Source: Acanthochlamys bracteata (taxonomy: Eukaryota; Streptophyta; Magnoliopsida; Pandanales; Velloziaceae). From it: 64,000 nt of DNA. The stretch is from NCBI GenBank assembly GCA_019914995.1, contig CM034142.1:2384993-2448992 (forward strand), read 5' to 3'. A model generated the notes under the pieces. The model was not told the origin of the DNA, ran no database searches, and saw only the letters and a list, made by a program, of their open reading frames with translations. The position numbers were made by a program, and so were the translations under genes. Below are positions 1 to 10,488 of the stretch, piece by piece (positions within the stretch are counted from its first letter, which is position 1; each line of letters starts with the position of its first letter).

Positions 1-1206
1 TAAGAAGAGCAGTTTAGTATACACGTTGCAACCTCCATACTATAAGTGATTAGTTCGCATTGACGTGTATATTAGTTAGACAAAATTCGGTTCTCAAGTA
101 GAATTCATCTCTCGTCCTTGGTCCTAGCACGATTTCGATCGACTCCTTATGTTTAAGTTCACCAACATTATTCTTGAAGTGGTGTGAGTATGTATGTTTT
201 CAATAATATGAGTGAGGCCTTACTGATTTAACTTGGAGTCCTTTAGCTGTAATAACTTTCATACGTCTCTCAATTCACTGAAAGAGCAGTCTTCACCTTT
301 CTATACCCAACCACCTCGCCAACACCTAACCTTAGGTGCTATCGTTCTCACGAACTAAATGATAGAATTCTGGAAACTCCTTGTCTATTTAGCATCATAT
401 GTTGCACTATATTTGTTTAGCTAATTATTTTGAACTCATCTAAAATGGTGATAATGACACGTGCATACATATGAGTGCCAAATGATTTAGCAAATGAAGA
501 TGAATTCGAGAAAGGAAATTTTCAATAAGAAAGAAAAGATATCATATGCTTGCAGTCTTCTTAAGATGCAAGGAGATGTGCTATCCTGAACTTCTGCTAC
601 GAAGACAAACCAAACCTTACTTTATTCTCTACAAATAGAACATAGCGTAAGTAATTGTAGGAAAGTATGGAACAGTGAATTTCCTTGCTTGTAACTTGAA
701 TTTTTTTTTTTAATTGAAAGATTCACTTTTTGCCTTAGAACAAAAATGTCTATAAAATTCACTTTTATTGCCAGGGAAGAAACCATTGTGCCGCGTGTCC
801 GTCAAAACTTTATTTTAGAGAAAGGATGATAGCTTCTAAAAGTTTGTCATGCATTACTTTAATAGCTACAGCCGATGATCTAGGCTGGTCGACCGTAAGG
901 CTCAATGCTTCAACATGCTAAGAAGGAATCATTGATGCAGGAGACTGACTCAATGAAGAAGAGAAATAATGTTTAGGGCAATTGAAGCAGGGGATGATCT
1001 TAGCACGATAACATCCTCATCTGCAATCGCTTTTTTACTTTGGGACATGCCAAAGTACCATTAGCTAGTTGATCTGCTTGCTTATGATGTCGCATTTACT
1101 GATGTTGGCCACATATGGTTGTGTGAGCAATAATCTCGTTGATGGCCTTGCTATCAACAGGAGCTGGTGACTACATCCTCCAATGATTTTCTTAAAATTT
1201 TCAATT
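1..1206. other. Non-genic stretch before the first MITE
   Basis: I see no exon, RNA gene or full repeat here. It could be intron of the MAP1D-like gene or intergenic DNA. The part from 840 to 1170 has a more balanced base composition, but no frame I could match to a family. Confidence 0.4.
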
Positions 1207-1745
1207 GTGTCAGTCAACGTTGTCAAAATCGGGATCTTAGGTAGGATCGTTTCGTTTGAGTATGATCGTAAAATCGGGATCTTAAAGTAAGATCGTAAGA
1301 TTTTACATACCGATAAATTTTATGAAATTTTTTTTCAATACCATTAAAATTTTTTTATAAAAGTTTTTCTAATATTTTTTCTAAAAAAATTTTAGTACAT
1401 TTAAAAAAATTTAAATTTCGTTTAAATTTCATAAAAAATTACTCTATATTTTATAGAAAATTTCTCAAAATTATAATTTTTCAGAAAACTTTCAAAATTT
1501 TATAAAAAACTCTCTAAAATTTTATAAAAAAAACTCTTTCAAATATAGGTAACTATAAAAAATTCTTCAAAAGTAAAATCGTATAAGATCGGGATCTTAC
1601 CGATTTTAAAATTTAAATCGGGATTTAGGTGAGATTTTACTCAAAAAAAATTTTACTTGAGATCGGGATCGTTTAGGTGAAGTGAAATCGTAAAATCGTA
1701 AGATTTTAAGATTTAAATCGGAATTTTGATAACCTTGGTGTCAGT
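1207..1745. mobile_element. hAT-type MITE, copy 1 (523 bp with 8 bp TSD)
   Basis: The element spans 1215-1737. Terminal inverted repeats are CAACGTTGTCAAAATCGG at the left and the complement of CAAGGTTATCAAAATTCC at the right. A perfect 8 bp target duplication, GTGTCAGT, sits at 1207-1214 and 1738-1745. The interior is AT-rich with repeated ATCGGGATCTTA-like motifs and no reading frame. An 8 bp duplication with short TIRs is the hAT signature. It lies upstream of the MAP1D-like exons. A second full copy in opposite orientation is at 48,093-48,620. Confidence 0.85.
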
Positions 1746-2046
1746 TACCTAATTCAGAGAGTTAGCGATTCATCCAAGTGAGCATAGAGCTAGTATGCCC
1801 TACAAAATCAGTGCAAAATTAGGATAAGTTTGATATGTTGCTGCTTAGATACCATCAGTTAAATTAATACATAATTTGTAGACACCTGTCTTAGAGACTT
1901 CCTCTATGATTGAGAATTCTGTAACCTTTTGTTTTATTAATTTTGCATTTTATTTTACATGTGGAAGTTCCATTACACTTGCGGCCTTTTATTTATTTCC
2001 ATAATGATTTAGGAATATTACCTATAATGTTATCTTTATATTGCAG

Positions 2047-3607
2047 GAAACAATGAGCGTGGCCGCATGTTACTAGGGCAAACATTCACAATAGGTACAT
2101 ACAGTCATCAACTGTTTCAATTTTCAGTCATGAAAATGTCCAAGTTAGGAAAAAAATTAACAAACTCATTTATTCTACAGAATAAGTTTTTTTGTTAAAA
2201 TGAAAATTGAAAGGTGAAAAATGGATACATCCAACATTTTCTTACAGCCACTAACAAAATTTAAGAAAAGGAAATAGAAAATATACCAATTTTCTTTAGA
2301 AGAATAGAAAAAGAATTCTTAGCAAAATATATTTGTAAATAGTTCCTTGGCAAGGCATTGAATGAAAAGGAAAGAGGAGACGAAGCAGCAGCAACAATGT
2401 TTATTTGAAGCATAAGTTGATGGTAATGAGCGAATAGCGCTATTAAAGTCGTTTTCATCTTAGCAATTTCTCTCACGACTAAATTGTGACTTGAGACCGA
2501 GACACTGAATAGCAACACTAAAGGGAGAGATCAATACCTTCGTGATTCAACAGTTATGATGATCAAACTGAGGGGGAGGAAGGGGAGACATACGACGGGA
2601 TCCATTTTTGTTTGGTTTAGGGCTAACCTAATAGCAAATGCTAAGAAATTATGAAATCATTGAAATTGGAGCAATTTCAGAATCATCAAAAGATATAACA
2701 TTTCAAAATTGTCAATAAAGAAATGATGCAAAATCTTAAGTAGTAATACAATTTTTTCATTACTTGAACAACTTTTAAATCCTAAAGAGTGATTTGACTT
2801 CATAATTTTTTAAATGTTTTGATTTTTTGAATAGCTGCTAAAGTAGCACCCTTTTTTTTTTTTCTGAGCTAGCTTGTGCTGATTATAGACTAGGAACTAA
2901 ATTTTTAAAAATTGTATTTATAAATGGATACAATGAAAATTGTAAATTTTCATGCCACTTTAACACATCTTAACCTTATGTTTGTGTAGGAAGCTTAATT
3001 CTGCTCATCCTAGGCCTGAACTTATTAAAGAACCAGATTCATATAACCTTTCATAGAGTGTTCCTTAGTCCCCTAATCTACTTCAAATTAACTAGTCTGC
3101 TAATCAATAAGCAAAATCATTCCATATATTAGTAGTTTATAATGCTAGGACCTATGTTACTAGGCCAAAAAGTACAAGATGCTTATGCCTCGATATATTG
3201 TACATTCTTTTGATATTAAGCTAGACATCATCTTATCTGGCTTCTTATGTTACCCATCTGGGTTTAGTTTGTCCTATTCACTGGGCTTAAATTCACGCTA
3301 ATAAGACCCCTAGTTAAGACATTTTTTTTAAAGCATTTTTGTTTGTCTTATTCATTGACAAGCAAATATGACATATAACGCTAAAGCAGTCCATTTTAAG
3401 GTACTTCCCACGAGTTATTTCAATAACCTTTTGCAATGTGGTGCCTTCTTATTTATTGCAGAGCCAATGCTTACCATGGGAAGCATCAACCCTGTCGTAT
3501 GGGATGACAACTGGACTGCAGTTACTGAAGATGGAAGCTTATCCGCTCAGTTCGAACACACAATACTAATCACTAAAAATGGCGCAGAGATACTCACTCA
3601 TTGCTAA
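2047..3607 (+). CDS. MAP1D: Methionine aminopeptidase type 1 (MAP1D-like), last two exons only
   Basis: Two exons join in phase. Exon 2047-2094 reads RNNERGRMLLGQTFTI, taking its first base from an upstream exon. Exon 3462-3607 reads EPMLTMGSINPVVWDDNW, then SAQFEHTILITKNGAEIL, and stops with TAA at 3605-3607. Both have AG acceptors, and the first has a GT donor at 2095. The residues match the C-terminus of plant organellar type 1 methionine aminopeptidase, which removes the initiator Met; the E of the EPML segment and the E of QFEHT are metal ligands in this family. I found no upstream exon (the His and Asp ligands) in 1-2046. Either the rest lies before the window, split off by a transposon-laden intron of more than 2 kb, or this is a 3' gene fragment. 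The two exons show no stop or frameshift. Likely 3' UTR follows to about 3,800. Confidence 0.75.
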
Positions 3608-4277
3608 AGGGTCATGGGGTGGTAACTGTTGTACATGGACAAATTTGGAGGTTAATCAGCCAAGTGAATGCAAGATACTTATCATTGCAATGTTACGGAG
3701 AACTCTGGATACTTGAATGGATGTGAAGTTGTAAAAACAGCACCACGGCACTTTAAACTTTCATCGACTTAATATTCTCCATGTAATTAAAGTTTTGAGC
3801 GAACAGCCTATGTCATGTGGGAGTACTCCTAGCTCACGTTCTTCTTGTAAACCATGTAATTTGAATCGAATTATGTCCATTACAGGAAGCCGTGACTTTT
3901 CATAAGTCAGTCTAACAAAAACACTTCAAATTTGTTTGCAGTTCGGGTTCATGCCTTTCATGTTCTAGTTCAGGAACTCGGGATCATGTTGCATCGTTGT
4001 AGGCCACGTGTAAGTATTGCAACAAGTTGATTATAACTTATTTTGCCACAGACGATATGAAAGGATAGCGATTCTCTCTCCCTATATGAACGAGTGTAAT
4101 TTCAACTCATCTGTAAGAAAGCCAAGAGGCATACTGGAGCAACTGTATTCATGTCGGTTGTTAATATTTCCTTCGGGTGATCTTGTTTGCATACAGACAT
4201 GAAGTTGAATTTCATAAAGACAAAAGCCTTTGTCCCTTTAGCTAAGTAACTGGAGTTTTCCGAGAGTTGTTCGTTGA

Positions 4278-4487
4278 GGCACCAGTTTCAGTACTCAACG
4301 GTCCAGTAATAAATTCATTGAGAGAATTGCTAGAGAAGTTTTTGCCTTATGTCAGGAAGCTGGATACATAAAAGTAACTGAATCAATAAGCAGAAGGAAT
4401 GGACAGCTGCAGCTACTTCCCCCAAGCCGGACTCATAGAATCAGCAAACTTGAAGATAATGTGTCCTCAACAATCGACCAAGTATGA
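4278..4487 (+). CDS. Unidentified coding-like exon, C-terminal
   Basis: After an in-frame TGA at 4275-4277 a frame stays open for 69 codons and stops at 4485-4487. It reads like real protein: FIERIAREVFALCQEAGYIK, then VTES and RRNGQLQLLPPSRTHRISKL. There is no Met near its start, but an AG at 4277-4278 could be a splice acceptor. It sits between the MAP1D-like 3' end and DPH4 and converges on DPH4. I do not recognise the family. It may be the last exon of a broken gene or a captured fragment; no convincing upstream exon was found between 3,610 and 4,270. Confidence 0.35.
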   Translation, partial: GTSFSTQRSSNKFIERIAREVFALCQEAGYIKVTESISRRNGQLQLLPPSRTHRISKLEDNVSSTIDQV

Positions 4488-4642
4488 TCTATACGATCCA
4501 CTCTTCTTTCTTGTTGCTCAGGTATAGCCATAGACAAAGATGCTCTATTTGGGTGAGACTGGGGTAACTGGAAGTGATCAGATTGTCGTATTTTCCTGCT
4601 TAAACAAACGCCTTTGTAACCTAAACTCGTGACATTTAATAG

Positions 4643-5146
4643 TCAACTGACCAGTACATGGATTTTGAGAGAACATGAACTACAAGGTAGAAGTATCGAA
4701 ACTGAAGGATCATCAATGGGTTTCTCTGCCACTGAACTCGTTTTACCTAACTGTATACCTATATCCTGTAGCTCAATGGATGAGACACAGAAATAATCTC
4801 CACATCTGCACTGGTAAAAGAGCTCTTGAATATCACCAACAACTTTAGCATCCATTTCATCCAGACTTATCCAATCTGCTGCAACTTCAAGTTTCTGCCT
4901 AGCAGCTTTCAACTCATTGTCATAATCTGCTCTAGATTTTTTATCACAGAGAACTTCCCATGCTCTTTGAATACTCAGATATCCTTCTTGTCCTTTGTTA
5001 GAAGCAATTGTCTTTTCTTTAGCAAGCAACTTATCTGGATGAGAACTGAGGACTGCAGCCTTATATCTTGCACGAAGTTCTTCATAGGTTGCATCTTCAT
5101 TTACACACAGGACATCATAGCACGTCTTCTTGTTTACAACAAGCAT
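4643..5146 (-). CDS. DPH4: DPH4 homolog, J-domain plus CSL zinc-finger protein
   Basis: This encodes a 167-residue protein starting MLVVNKKTCYDVL. The N-terminal half is a J domain with the HPD motif at residues 36-38. The C-terminal half has a CSL zinc finger: C113-x-C115 within YQCRCGDYFC and C155-x2-C158 within CSSCSLK. This order is that of DPH4/DNAJC24, which assists the DPH1-DPH2 iron-sulfur enzyme in the first step of diphthamide synthesis on eEF2 in the cytosol. The frame continues upstream for 54 codons, but that stretch has no family resemblance and contains a good AG acceptor at 5164, so I place the start at 5146. The length fits the family. The ORF looks intact and single-exon. 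Confidence 0.88.
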   Translation of the reverse strand: MLVVNKKTCYDVLCVNEDATYEELRARYKAAVLSSHPDKLLAKEKTIASNKGQEGYLSIQRAWEVLCDKKSRADYDNELKAARQKLEVAADWISLDEMDAKVVGDIQELFYQCRCGDYFCVSSIELQDIGIQLGKTSSVAEKPIDDPSVSILLPCSSCSLKIHVLVS

Positions 5147-5162
5147 GTTGTAAGCTTTGTCA

Positions 5163-6134
5163 GCTGTTATCGAAAGGTAATAAGTTAGCAAATTCTTGTT
5201 GAGTTGACTTGAAAGAGAAACTCTTAAAAGAAAAGACATCTGTGAAGGATATCCAAGGAATAGAATGACCAAGTCTTTAGACATTTCATATTTCCTCCCC
5301 ACTATCAAGAGTGCTTAATGTAAAGATAACAATGACAAAACATGCTTCAATCAGTCGAACGCATCATGAGTTTCAACACTTACTAACACCAGAAAGTATT
5401 TTTCTTGTTGACAGCAAATTCACAAAAAATGACCACGTTCAGAGCAGGAGCACGGTCACCTTCATTCCTCATGCTGGTTGAAATTCCTGCCCTCATGGTC
5501 TACTTATCATAAAGGCTATATGAGAAACAATCAGAGGAGTTTCAAATCTAAAAATCTTTATATATATAACCCACATTTCTACATAGATCTAGATCATATT
5601 CTTACATTATGAACTATGATTCAAAATCTATGTCACAATTATCTAACAATCCTAATAACGAAGTACTGAAATTTCCCAACCCAATCATGCGAAACTCTTT
5701 CAACTGAAACCATTTTAATCAATCTCACGACAAGGAAGAATCTTTTTACAAGTGCATAATTAGAAAAGATCGAATCTTTTCACCAACATTCTCACCTCCT
5801 ACGAGAATTTGCAGCAGCTATCCGGAGATCATCAACTGATGCCGGTGACGGAGGAAGAACTCGGAGACGCTTTCGCCACCGAACTCCTTTTAGGTTCAAG
5901 AATTCCTCCACTGGTGAAGAATATTCTAGCAAAGCAGAAGAAGAGACAGAGACATTCTGGTAACTGATGAGGAACCCCTTCAATCAAAGAGATCCTCTTT
6001 TGATGGGAGTAGAAGTAAGAATATGTTGACAATTTGGAGAAATTGCTCTCCGTCGTCGTCAATCTAAGAGGGAAAACTGCAGATCGGGAAGGGAAAAAGG
6101 AAATTAGGGCAAAACCTGGCGCAAAGAAACGCAC
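5163..6134 (-). other. DPH4 5' UTR exon and intron (predicted)
   Basis: On the minus strand CGTAGGAG is followed by the strong donor GTGAGAA at 5795, and the matching acceptor ATAACAG ends at 5164, 18 nt before the DPH4 ATG. That predicts a non-coding first exon ending at 5796 and starting somewhere near 6,130, with a 632 bp intron. Short frames in the exon end at or just past the junction and would act as upstream ORFs at most. This is inference from splice sites only. Confidence 0.45.
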
Positions 6135-6559
6135 GACAGAACCAATATAAAAGTCATTTTGTTGAAAATACCTCCGACTATATTTAATTGCAAAAAGTAC
6201 CTCATAGTGAAACAGTAGAAAATTATTTCAGGATCTAGATTTTAAAATAATTAAAATCACGATCCTGCTGCGATTTTAACAAAAGACTAATTTTATTTAA
6301 AATTGAATCATCTTGATAGTGTAAAACAATAAAATTATACGATATTAATATTAAAATTAAAATTTTAATAACTATGATATGACAATATTGTACCTATCAT
6401 TGCAAATTAGTTATTCACAAATAAAATCTGAAAAATATTTGTGTTTTTTTGCTCCTAACCTATTTCACTTAAAGAGTAAATGTTAAGATATATAAAAGTA
6501 TTATTTTAGGATATATTAGTCTTTTACTTAGAATGCTATATAATTTCAGAAAAAATCTA

Positions 6560-7110
6560 ATGAAATAAATGTTTGTCTCCCTTTCGCAGTTTTCCTTTGT
6601 TTGCTGTTAGGGTCTGCCACTACGGCGGCACTGCCATCGACAGTCCTCTGTTTGAGTTTTTTTATTCTCTCATATATTCCACATTGTGCAAAGTGTTCAA
6701 GTAATTTCTGATTTGCAAATTCACCCATACTGAACATAATGGAAAGCTTTAATTTCAATCATCCTCTAAAATTTCAAAAAAGAATTCTGAAAATTCAACC
6801 TTTTCTAAGCGGACAAAATTTGATTTTTGTGTAAGAGGATATAACCAAGTGAATCTAGTAAAATCATCCAAAAAAATAACATAATATTGGAAATGCTGTA
6901 GAGAGGAAACAAGCAAGGCCCCTACAAGTATCAAATGAGCTTTTGAAAAAGAAAACTTGATTTCTCGGTATTTAGAGAGATAGAAAATTTGCAATTTTTT
7001 TAGATTTGACAATCTAAACAACCATTGTAACGGCTCCAAGAACAAATTCAAACAAAATTACTTGATGATAATTTCTACAATAAGCAAAATGAGGATTACC
7101 TAATTAGTAG
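6560..7110 (-). mobile_element. Ty1/Copia fossil, integrase-region fragment
   Basis: The minus strand carries residues typical of the Copia integrase core (YYVIFLDDFTRFTWLYPL) and, further on, the region preceding the second catalytic Asp and after (FANQKLLEHFAQCGIY). It is a short internal piece with several breaks and no reverse transcriptase or paired LTRs that I can see. A stretch at about 7,609-7,700 (TGTTAAAAGAGTTTTAGTC and following) resembles a Copia LTR start and may belong to it. Old and inactive. Confidence 0.7.
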
Positions 7111-7793
7111 TGCTAAATAGAATTATTTGCCTTCCTAGCTTGGACCTCTGCTGATGCTCGTCTTTATTGTTCTTTTATAGCATACGAGTTGTCCCTTTGT
7201 ATTCTCCTTTTGGATAGCTTGATATGTTATTAGATCATTTATTTTCCAAACTATAATAAGAGAATTAAAAAATGCATGCATTATCTTTCAAAATAGTCTA
7301 ACGAAAAATTAGCTTTTCTCAATTATGGTACAATTAGCACATTTAACTATGGATTAGGCCGAATCTAGATTGAGAGAAGTCGACCACGAAACAGTGACGT
7401 TCGGGATGAAAAGAGAGGCGATCAAATGAGCAAAAGAACATTTAACTATGGATGAGAAAAGATTTCAAATTGATAATAGATTGAAAAACAAAAATCAACT
7501 GGATTGAATATTGAGAAAATTTTTCAAAATCGAATGGCTCTAATAGTCGTTCTAGAGAAAGTAGACTGCATCATTTCACTTAAAAAAAAAGGCTCCGGTG
7601 GAGGGCAGATGTTAAAAGAGTTTTAGTCTCACATTGCTTATTAATAGTTTTGAGATTATATTTATAAATATTTGGCCTCATTTTTTTCTTATCAATTGGT
7701 TTTGTAAAGAATCCTAAATTCGTCACACAATCTAACACAAGTAGTGAGAACAACATAGTAAGAAAATTATAAAAAGCAAAATCAATGGTAAAA

Positions 7794-8049
7794 TCATGAA
7801 GCATCAATTTCGGTTCCATGCATCATGTGCTTAAATTCTTGATAATCAACCTGTCCATCAGAGTTTTGATCAACATATCCGATCATCTCTTTAACACGAT
7901 CGATACTTTTCACTTCCAATAGCTCTAGTTTTCCCAATAAAGATGCGATGGAGATAGAGGATGTTGAGGCTCTCGCTACAGAGATAGAATGATGGTGCTT
8001 GGTTCGATATTCGGTGCTTTGCTTGATCTCTAACGACTGTCGTGTCCAT
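7794..8049 (-). pseudogene. CML42/43-like calmodulin-like protein pseudogene with internal deletion
   Basis: The minus strand starts ATG at 8049 and reads MDTTVV..., then APSFYLCSESLNILYLHRIF, matching the N-terminal helix of plant CML42/43 proteins (SFxLRSxSLNxLRLxRIF). A second frame then gives LGKLELLEVKSIDRVKEMI and a complete EF-hand loop, DQNSDGQVDYQE, followed by FKHMM and a stop at 7796-7794. The loop has acidic or oxygen ligands at positions 1, 3, 5, 9 and 12 and Gly at 6. So the start and the last EF-hand are present and the EF-hands between are gone, with a frame change across the join. Family members are intronless and about 180-200 residues; this copy spans 256 bp. Probably a dead gene copy. 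Confidence 0.7.
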
Positions 8050-8399
8050 TGGTGTTGGTTACTTTACTATTGCTTTTTTGTTTTGGGTTGTGTAGAGCTT
8101 GAAGACTATTTAGAGAGAAAAAAATGAAGAGGAGTTGAATTGAATGGATTGATAAATGGAGTTTAATTATATATGCAATCGCAGCAAAAAGGTCGACAGA
8201 TCATAGAGCTAGAACATGGTAGCAGCAGAGTAGAGCGAATCGAAGTGGCGAAGAAGAGGAGCAAATCACCGAGCGAATCGCACCCGTAGTTGCAAAGCAG
8301 CATAGATAGAGTAGCAAAGTAGAGAATTGAAAAAATATGAAAATATAGGCTAGACGAAGAAAAAAGACTGGAATCGAACTCAAATTTAAAAGAAAAAAG

Positions 8400-9700
8400 A
8401 TTAAACCTTCTTATTTATTTTTTTTATTAAAGTTAGGATTGATTTAGAGGGCCGGATCAATCGAAAAATTGTTGGAATCAATCTGTATTAATTCCAACCA
8501 ATTATAAATAGCAGTTAATTTGTAAGCCCAATTTTTTTGATTTTGAATCGACTTACCAACACTATCCATATGTCATTATTCATCACAAATATTGCTATTA
8601 TTATCGGCTTATATGCCTAACAATTTTTGTCTCTCAAAAGCTTTTATTTGCCTTCTACTTACAAATTTCTTCCTTCTCCTTTTCGTAATTTTGTTCTTCA
8701 AAGTGTTGCTTTAAGTGAGATGCCTTCAGCAATCTCATTTGAAACTTACTTAAGTTGTTATATATGCAAACATTTTGTTTGTGAAATATCTAATATAAAG
8801 ATCGATAGAATATTACAAAGAGTATGATACTGAAATAAATATTAATTGCCAAAAAAATCAAATTAATCAACTTAATGCGTAATTATTCTTGCACTTCTAT
8901 TTTAAGCTTTTGATTCTAGCTAAACTAGGTAGGTGTCAGGTCCAACCGATGGCATTTCTTTTAGAAGATATATGGTGAATGATTAAACCTTACTATAGTG
9001 AAGCAAAAGATCATTGCTAGTATCCTCATAATTGAGAAAGTTCTCAAACGTTATTAATTTTCTTTACAATCTGTATATTTAATCTATGACATTGTTATGT
9101 GAATCTTTCTATATGCATGCTTAATAAATAAAAAAATAGTGAAGAGTAAATTAAGACCGTGTTTGTTTGTTGTCTTTAATTTGATGCTTAGATTGAATAT
9201 ATTTGAAAAGTATGGTTGCTTTTAGATATCTGTTGTCTTTATATATCTCATATGGTTGTTTTTACTTTGAAAGTATATTTGAGGAATTATCAAAATTGCA
9301 TATCAATCCATGACTTAAAGATAGGGGTGTAAAGTGAGCAAAATTTAGCTTGATCACATAATGATCAAACTCGGGCTAAACATACGACGACGAGCCTAAC
9401 TAAACAAGTCTTATCAAATGCTTGCTCAAATTTGGCTTGTACATAGCGAATCAAGCCAATACTTTACCTTCGAGCTTATTTAAAATTTAACTAAAATAAT
9501 TTTTAATACTTGTATATATTATTTTATTTCAAGACTGATTATAGTTGTGTGGAAAAGAATTATCGTTTTCGTATGGAAAGAACAAAAAACAGTTTGAAGC
9601 TTTTAAGACGAAAAGCTGCATCGACAGCTAGAACCCCTCTATACGCTAGCATAATATAAAGCTAGCTAGCATTACCCAGATAGCGTGCTCAACATTAACA
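8400..9700. other. Non-genic stretch upstream of LPAT2
   Basis: No exon is supported. A segment around 9,320-9,490 has the alternating GAGCC/GGCTT motifs common in degenerate plant DNA transposons, but I cannot define its ends. The rest is AT-rich intergenic sequence. Confidence 0.4.
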
Positions 9701-9889
9701 TATTTACAATAATAGTCCTCACATTTTATAAAGGAAATGTTTCACCTTTCTCATAAAGAGCATCATCAATGCATGCAGTGTGCGGACTTAACGAGGCAGA
9801 TAAAATATGATAAATACTTTTTGTGGGCTATCCTGCAAAACACCCAAAAGTTGCAGGAAAGAAACACGATCTGGCAAATCGATTCCCTA

Positions 9890-10488
9890 TCCTTTCTACT
9901 TGGTTCCTTCCCTGATGAACCAAGCCGAAACTCCCCAAATTTCATCCCAATTCTGGTAATCGATTTGAATTTCTGCATCGCCGGTGATTGAATTCCGGTT
10001 TCTGTTCCGAATATTTGCCTCTTATTCTTCTTCTTCTCCATCCGCCTCTGCTGAATCTTTACGGTTGTGGAAATCATAGGCTGACTCCAAGATTTGATTC
10101 TTCTTCTTCTTCGTTTAAGGTTTGATTTTGTTCTCTTGGTTTTGTCTTCGTAGGTTATCATGATTTGAGGTAACTTAGAATTACCCCACTAATGTTTTAA
10201 GTTGGAGGAGTTTATTAAGATCTATGTTGAATATGTTATTAAACCAAATTTAAGTTCCTAGTTTAGTGATATAAATCTTTGATGGTTATCATGAAGAAAT
10301 TTCTATGCTTTCAACATTGAAGAGGAAGATTTGAAAAAATATTCTTCTCAATCATCTCTAAGAATGGTGTAATACTAGTGACACTTTTTTCTACATTGCC
10401 TAAAGAACAACAGTTACGAATAAAAGCCTAGATTCCTATTGATTGCATTGCTGGATTTTGATTTCACTAGTGTGCTTGGGTGGCGGGC
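9890..10488 (+). other. Likely LPAT2 5' leader with UTR intron
   Basis: A pyrimidine-rich, less AT-biased segment at 9,890-10,119 ends in AAG followed by GTTTGA. An AG acceptor at 10,470 lies 18 nt before the LPAT2 ATG. A 5' UTR exon spliced over about 350 bp would fit. Frames inside it have no family resemblance. Inference only; the transcription start is not visible. Confidence 0.3.

Noticed and set aside
5147-5308. 54-codon N-terminal extension of DPH4 (a possible membrane anchor)
   Set aside because: It has no counterpart in the family and contains a good splice acceptor at 5,164; the J domain starts right after the later Met.
9766-10161. Minus-strand frame of 131 codons upstream of LPAT2
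   Set aside because: Lysine/arginine-rich low-complexity reading of a pyrimidine-rich leader; no family resemblance, and it opposes the likely LPAT2 5' UTR.
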